Shown: positions 61,477 to 64,000 of the stretch, one piece after another
Layout of the letters: every line of letters starts with the position of its first letter
Numbering within the stretch: the first letter of the stretch is position 1
Assembly: GCA_963711595.1 (NCBI GenBank)
Contig: CAVQER010000005.1
Coordinates: forward strand, 310,001 to 374,000
DNA length: 64,000 nucleotides
Direction of reading: 5' to 3'
Source: JAUSIF01 sp963711595
GTDB taxonomy: Bacteria > Pseudomonadota > Alphaproteobacteria > Rhizobiales > Xanthobacteraceae
Translations under genes and position numbers: made by a program
The notes under the pieces: generated by a model
What the model was told of the DNA's origin: nothing
The model's database searches: none
The model's input: the letters and a program-made list of their open reading frames with translations, nothing else

Positions 61477-62658
61477 TTACTTCTTCATGCGCTCCTTGAC
61501 CGGATCCTTGACGTTCTCGACCTTGTCGAACTCGACGTTCAAGAGCCGGTCGCCTACTTTCTCGACACGGCGGACGTAAACCGTCTGGACGATATCACGC
61601 GTATCCGGATCGATGGAAATCGGTCCGCGCGGACTTTCCCACTTCATTCCCTTCGCGGCCGCGATGAGTGCGTCGCCATCCGTCTTGCCGCCGGTCTTCT
61701 TCAGCAACTCATAGATGAGGTGCATTCCATCCCAACCGCCGATCGAGAACACGTCGGGGTTGCGGCCGTACGCATCGTTGTATGCCTTCACGAACGCCTT
61801 GTTCGCCGGCGAGTTGTGCGAGTGGTCGTAATGGAACGCAGTGATGATCCCGAGCGCCGCGTCGCCCATTCCCTTGAGAGCGTTGTCGTCCATCGTGATC
61901 TCGCCCTGCCCCAGGATCTTTGTCTTTTTCGGATCGATACCGCGTTCCTGCAGCGCCTTGGCAAAGGCACCCGGCTGCGCGCCTCCCGGGATGAAAATGA
62001 AGATCGCTTCCGGGTTGAGGTCCTTTGCGCGCTGCACGAAGGCCGAGAAATCCGGATTGGCGACCGGCATGCGCACGGACCCCACGACTTCGCCGCCGGC
62101 TTCCTTGAAGCCGCGGATGAAGGCTTGCTCGGCGTCGTGGCCCGGGCCGTAGTCGGAGACCATCGTGTAGACCTTGCGCACGCCGCTCTTGTGCGCCCAA
62201 CCGCCGAACGGCTCCTCCAGCTGCGGGATCGTCAGCGAAGTCCGCGCCATGTAAGGCGACTTCGTCGTGATCACCGAAGTCGCGGCGTTCATGACGACCA
62301 TGAACTTCTTTGCTTCCGACGAAATGTCGCCGGCGGCCATCGCATTCGGCGTGAGAATGAAACCGGCAAGCACGTCGACGTTGTCACGCACGACCAATTC
62401 TTGAGCGAGGCGTTTCGCGACGTCGGGTGCGACACCACCGGTGTCCTTGCGGATGATCTCGATCTTCTTGCCGGCGACCGTGTCGCCGTTCTGCTTCATG
62501 TAAAGATTGATCGCGTTGTCCATCTGCGTCGCGGTGTCCGCGAATTGCCCCGAATAGGGCATGATCAACCCGATCTTGATGGTGTTCTGCGCGTGCACCG
62601 GCGCGGCCCAGAGCGAGGCCGCGGCGATTCCCGCAAGCAGGATTGTTCTGCGTTGCAT
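61477..62658 (-). CDS. ABC transporter substrate-binding protein, branched-chain amino acid type
   Basis: 393 residues. Signal peptide ends 'APVHAQN'; the type I periplasmic binding fold starts 'IKIGLIMPYSGQFADTATQM' and has 'AGFILTPNAMAAGDISSEAK' and 'VSDYGPGHDAEQAFIRGFKE'. This is the LivJ/AmiC-like family (Peripla_BP_6), often binding aromatic or organic acids, not only Leu/Ile/Val. No permease or ATPase genes lie next to it, so it is an orphan here. GGGAGG precedes the ATG. Confidence 0.92.
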   Translation of the reverse strand: MQRRTILLAGIAAASLWAAPVHAQNTIKIGLIMPYSGQFADTATQMDNAINLYMKQNGDTVAGKKIEIIRKDTGGVAPDVAKRLAQELVVRDNVDVLAGFILTPNAMAAGDISSEAKKFMVVMNAATSVITTKSPYMARTSLTIPQLEEPFGGWAHKSGVRKVYTMVSDYGPGHDAEQAFIRGFKEAGGEVVGSVRMPVANPDFSAFVQRAKDLNPEAIFIFIPGGAQPGAFAKALQERGIDPKKTKILGQGEITMDDNALKGMGDAALGIITAFHYDHSHNSPANKAFVKAYNDAYGRNPDVFSIGGWDGMHLIYELLKKTGGKTDGDALIAAAKGMKWESPRGPISIDPDTRDIVQTVYVRRVEKVGDRLLNVEFDKVENVKDPVKERMKK

Positions 62659-62778
62659 TCGTTCCTCCCGGATTTTGTTCGTTCAGCTTGTCCGGACTCT
62701 ACTCGGACCGAATCTGGCGGTCGACTCCGCGATAGCAAGCGCCCACTCGAATGGGCACCGCCCCATGGTGCCGCGCTG

Positions 62779-63612
62779 CTATTTGTTGCAGGGCGCCGAT
62801 TTCAGAATTTCCAGGCTGGTCAGATCGCCACGCAGCGCGAAGCCGCCGTAGTCGAGCTTCAACGCTCGACTGATGCCGTTTTCATAGAGCTCGAAGCCGA
62901 GCGTATAGGCAGGAGTTCGCTCGCCGGTCCCCTGCTCGAAATAGCTGATCGTCACCGGATAGCGCTTCATCGTCGAAAGCTCGGGCGTACGCGCCGGTTC
63001 CTCGACGGAATCTGCGCCGCTCACGGCGGCGCCGATCACGGCAAGCGTGTCGTAGATTTTCTTTCCGTCGGGCGCCCCATCGTAGACTTTCGTTTCGAGA
63101 ATGCGTTCGCCCGCCGCCCCCGATGCGATCAGCTTGCGCAAATGTTCGGTGGGTAACGCGACGCGGCCTTCGAGCGGAAACGGCGCAGATTTCGGCTTCG
63201 ACAGATGGACGGTGAATCCACCGTCCTTTGCGCGCTCCACCATGCCATCGACATCGTCGCGCAAATCCTGATTGAGATAGTTCTTGGTCTTGAAGCGGTA
63301 GGAATTGGCCTGCCCGTCCTCCCACGTAATGCTGTGGAGGTCGCTCGTCGTCTGGCGCCCCTCACCGCTATCCAGGCGCGTGACCTGCCGCAGGGTGACC
63401 GAATAGCCCTGACACGCATTGCCCGTCACCTCGAACGCGATACGTCCGCTCGCGCGATCGACTTTGGAGCTCGTCTTCGACGGATCGAGTGTCAATTCGT
63501 AGATCGCCCGGTGCGGCGCGAGCGCAGCACCTTGCGCCGCGGCCTCGCCGTTCGCCGCGGCGAAAAGGCCCGCGGCAAATAGAAATAGACAAGCTCTACG
63601 ACTTTCGAACAT
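62779..63612 (-). CDS. Periplasmic envelope-integrity protein EipB-like (DUF1849)
   Basis: 277 residues. A signal peptide ('CLFLFAAGLFAAANGEAAAQ') is followed by 'ALAPHRAIYELTLDPSKTSS', the DUF1849 start, and 'IAFEVTGNACQGYSVTLRQV', with a second cysteine near the C-terminus ('ILKSAPCNK') that may form a disulphide. Brucella EipB of this family has a beta-spiral fold and supports cell-envelope integrity. The ATG at 63612 begins the signal peptide; an earlier ATG at 63645 is less suitable. Confidence 0.85.
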   Translation of the reverse strand: MFESRRACLFLFAAGLFAAANGEAAAQGAALAPHRAIYELTLDPSKTSSKVDRASGRIAFEVTGNACQGYSVTLRQVTRLDSGEGRQTTSDLHSITWEDGQANSYRFKTKNYLNQDLRDDVDGMVERAKDGGFTVHLSKPKSAPFPLEGRVALPTEHLRKLIASGAAGERILETKVYDGAPDGKKIYDTLAVIGAAVSGADSVEEPARTPELSTMKRYPVTISYFEQGTGERTPAYTLGFELYENGISRALKLDYGGFALRGDLTSLEILKSAPCNK

Positions 63613-63773
63613 GCCAATGATCTCCGGGCGGTGAGTCCGCAACATAGGTCCCCTCACGGCAGCCGACAACCGGCACCCCGATATGCTTGCCGGCATGGCG
63701 ACGGCGCATTGCCCCGCCCAGTTGCCCTTGGCGGGGCGATCAGCCATGAGTCGCGCAACACAGGGAGACATTG

Positions 63774-64000
63774 ATGGCAGGCAAGGTCGATAAGCGTCTT
63801 GCGGAGCTCGGAATCACACTTCCGACGCCGCCAGTGCCGGTCGCAAACTACGTTCCCACGGTCTTGACTGGTTCCCTTCTCGTCTGTTCGGGACAAGTTT
63901 CGGCCGCGCCGGGCGGCAAGACGATCAAGGGCAAGCTCGGCGCCGACGTGACGCTCGAGCAGGGACAGGAAGCCGCCCGCATCTGTGCGATCAATCTTCT
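63774..64000 (+). CDS. RidA/YjgF family protein, cut by the window edge
   Basis: 75 codons are in the window, starting 'AGKVDKRLAELGITLPTPPV' and 'ANYVPTVLTGSLLVCSGQVS', then 'GADVTLEQGQEAARICAINL'. This is the longer RidA-like group (~150 residues) near glycerophosphodiesterase genes in Rhizobiales. RidA proteins hydrolyse reactive enamine/imine intermediates; the long group is less well studied. GGGAG precedes the ATG. Confidence 0.9.
   Translation, partial: MAGKVDKRLAELGITLPTPPVPVANYVPTVLTGSLLVCSGQVSAAPGGKTIKGKLGADVTLEQGQEAARICAINL

Overview
The window reads as a chromosomal segment of a high-GC alphaproteobacterium of the Rhizobiales (Hyphomicrobiales), most likely near Nitrobacteraceae/Xanthobacteraceae. 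The evidence is the pleD-divK pair next to a DUF3572 gene, the pyrB-pyrC-plsY-dprA-topA-rnr block, single-copy small DUFs familiar from that order, and several families of palindromic intergenic repeats typical of rhizobial genomes. No phage, insertion sequence, plasmid function or CRISPR array is visible. The only RNA gene found is a tRNA-Ser(GCU).

Layout. 1-7.3 kb (minus): a signalling cluster with a soluble hybrid kinase carrying an eight-unit HAMP array, a receiver-PAS-HWE kinase and a receiver protein cut by the window edge. 7.6-13.4 kb (minus): a tight caa3-type terminal oxidase operon (ctaG, triheme cytochrome c, cytochrome-fused subunit II, fused subunits I+III, small membrane protein). 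13.5-21.2 kb: secreted proteins, including a very large Cys/Pro-rich protein, a DUF3551-TPR protein, a trypsin-like protease and two tandem small exported paralogues, plus the tRNA. 21.6-27.9 kb: two GST-family proteins, an ECF sigma/anti-sigma pair divergent from a DUF4394 exported protein, a GT-C glycosyltransferase and a DJ-1/PfpI protein. 28-38 kb: the gatB and gatC-gatA genes for Glu/Asp-tRNA amidation, an amidinotransferase-fold enzyme, nitronate monooxygenase, a CPBP protease, UPF0173, ruvX and an AEC transporter. 39.5-51.8 kb: AidB-like acyl-CoA dehydrogenase, then pyrimidine synthesis, phospholipid synthesis, DNA processing, topoisomerase I, RNase R and a Nudix hydrolase. 51.9-58.5 kb: an accessory redox island with two different Rieske fusion proteins, two mini-membrane proteins, an aldehyde dehydrogenase, an SDR and a DAO-type flavoprotein. 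58.6-64 kb: rpmG, pleD, divK, DUF3572, a branched-chain-amino-acid-type binding protein, an EipB-like protein and the start of a RidA-family gene.

One feature affects many gene calls. At least ten genes, including the normally indispensable gatA and the well-conserved rnr, are interrupted by one-base frameshifts, many beside short homopolymers, and the protein on both sides remains well conserved. I read these mainly as sequence or assembly errors, not decay, and annotate the genes across the shifts. The least explained biology is the redox island at 51.9-54.5 kb, the large Cys-rich secreted protein at 13.5-17.2 kb, and the near-identical alternating HAMP array.
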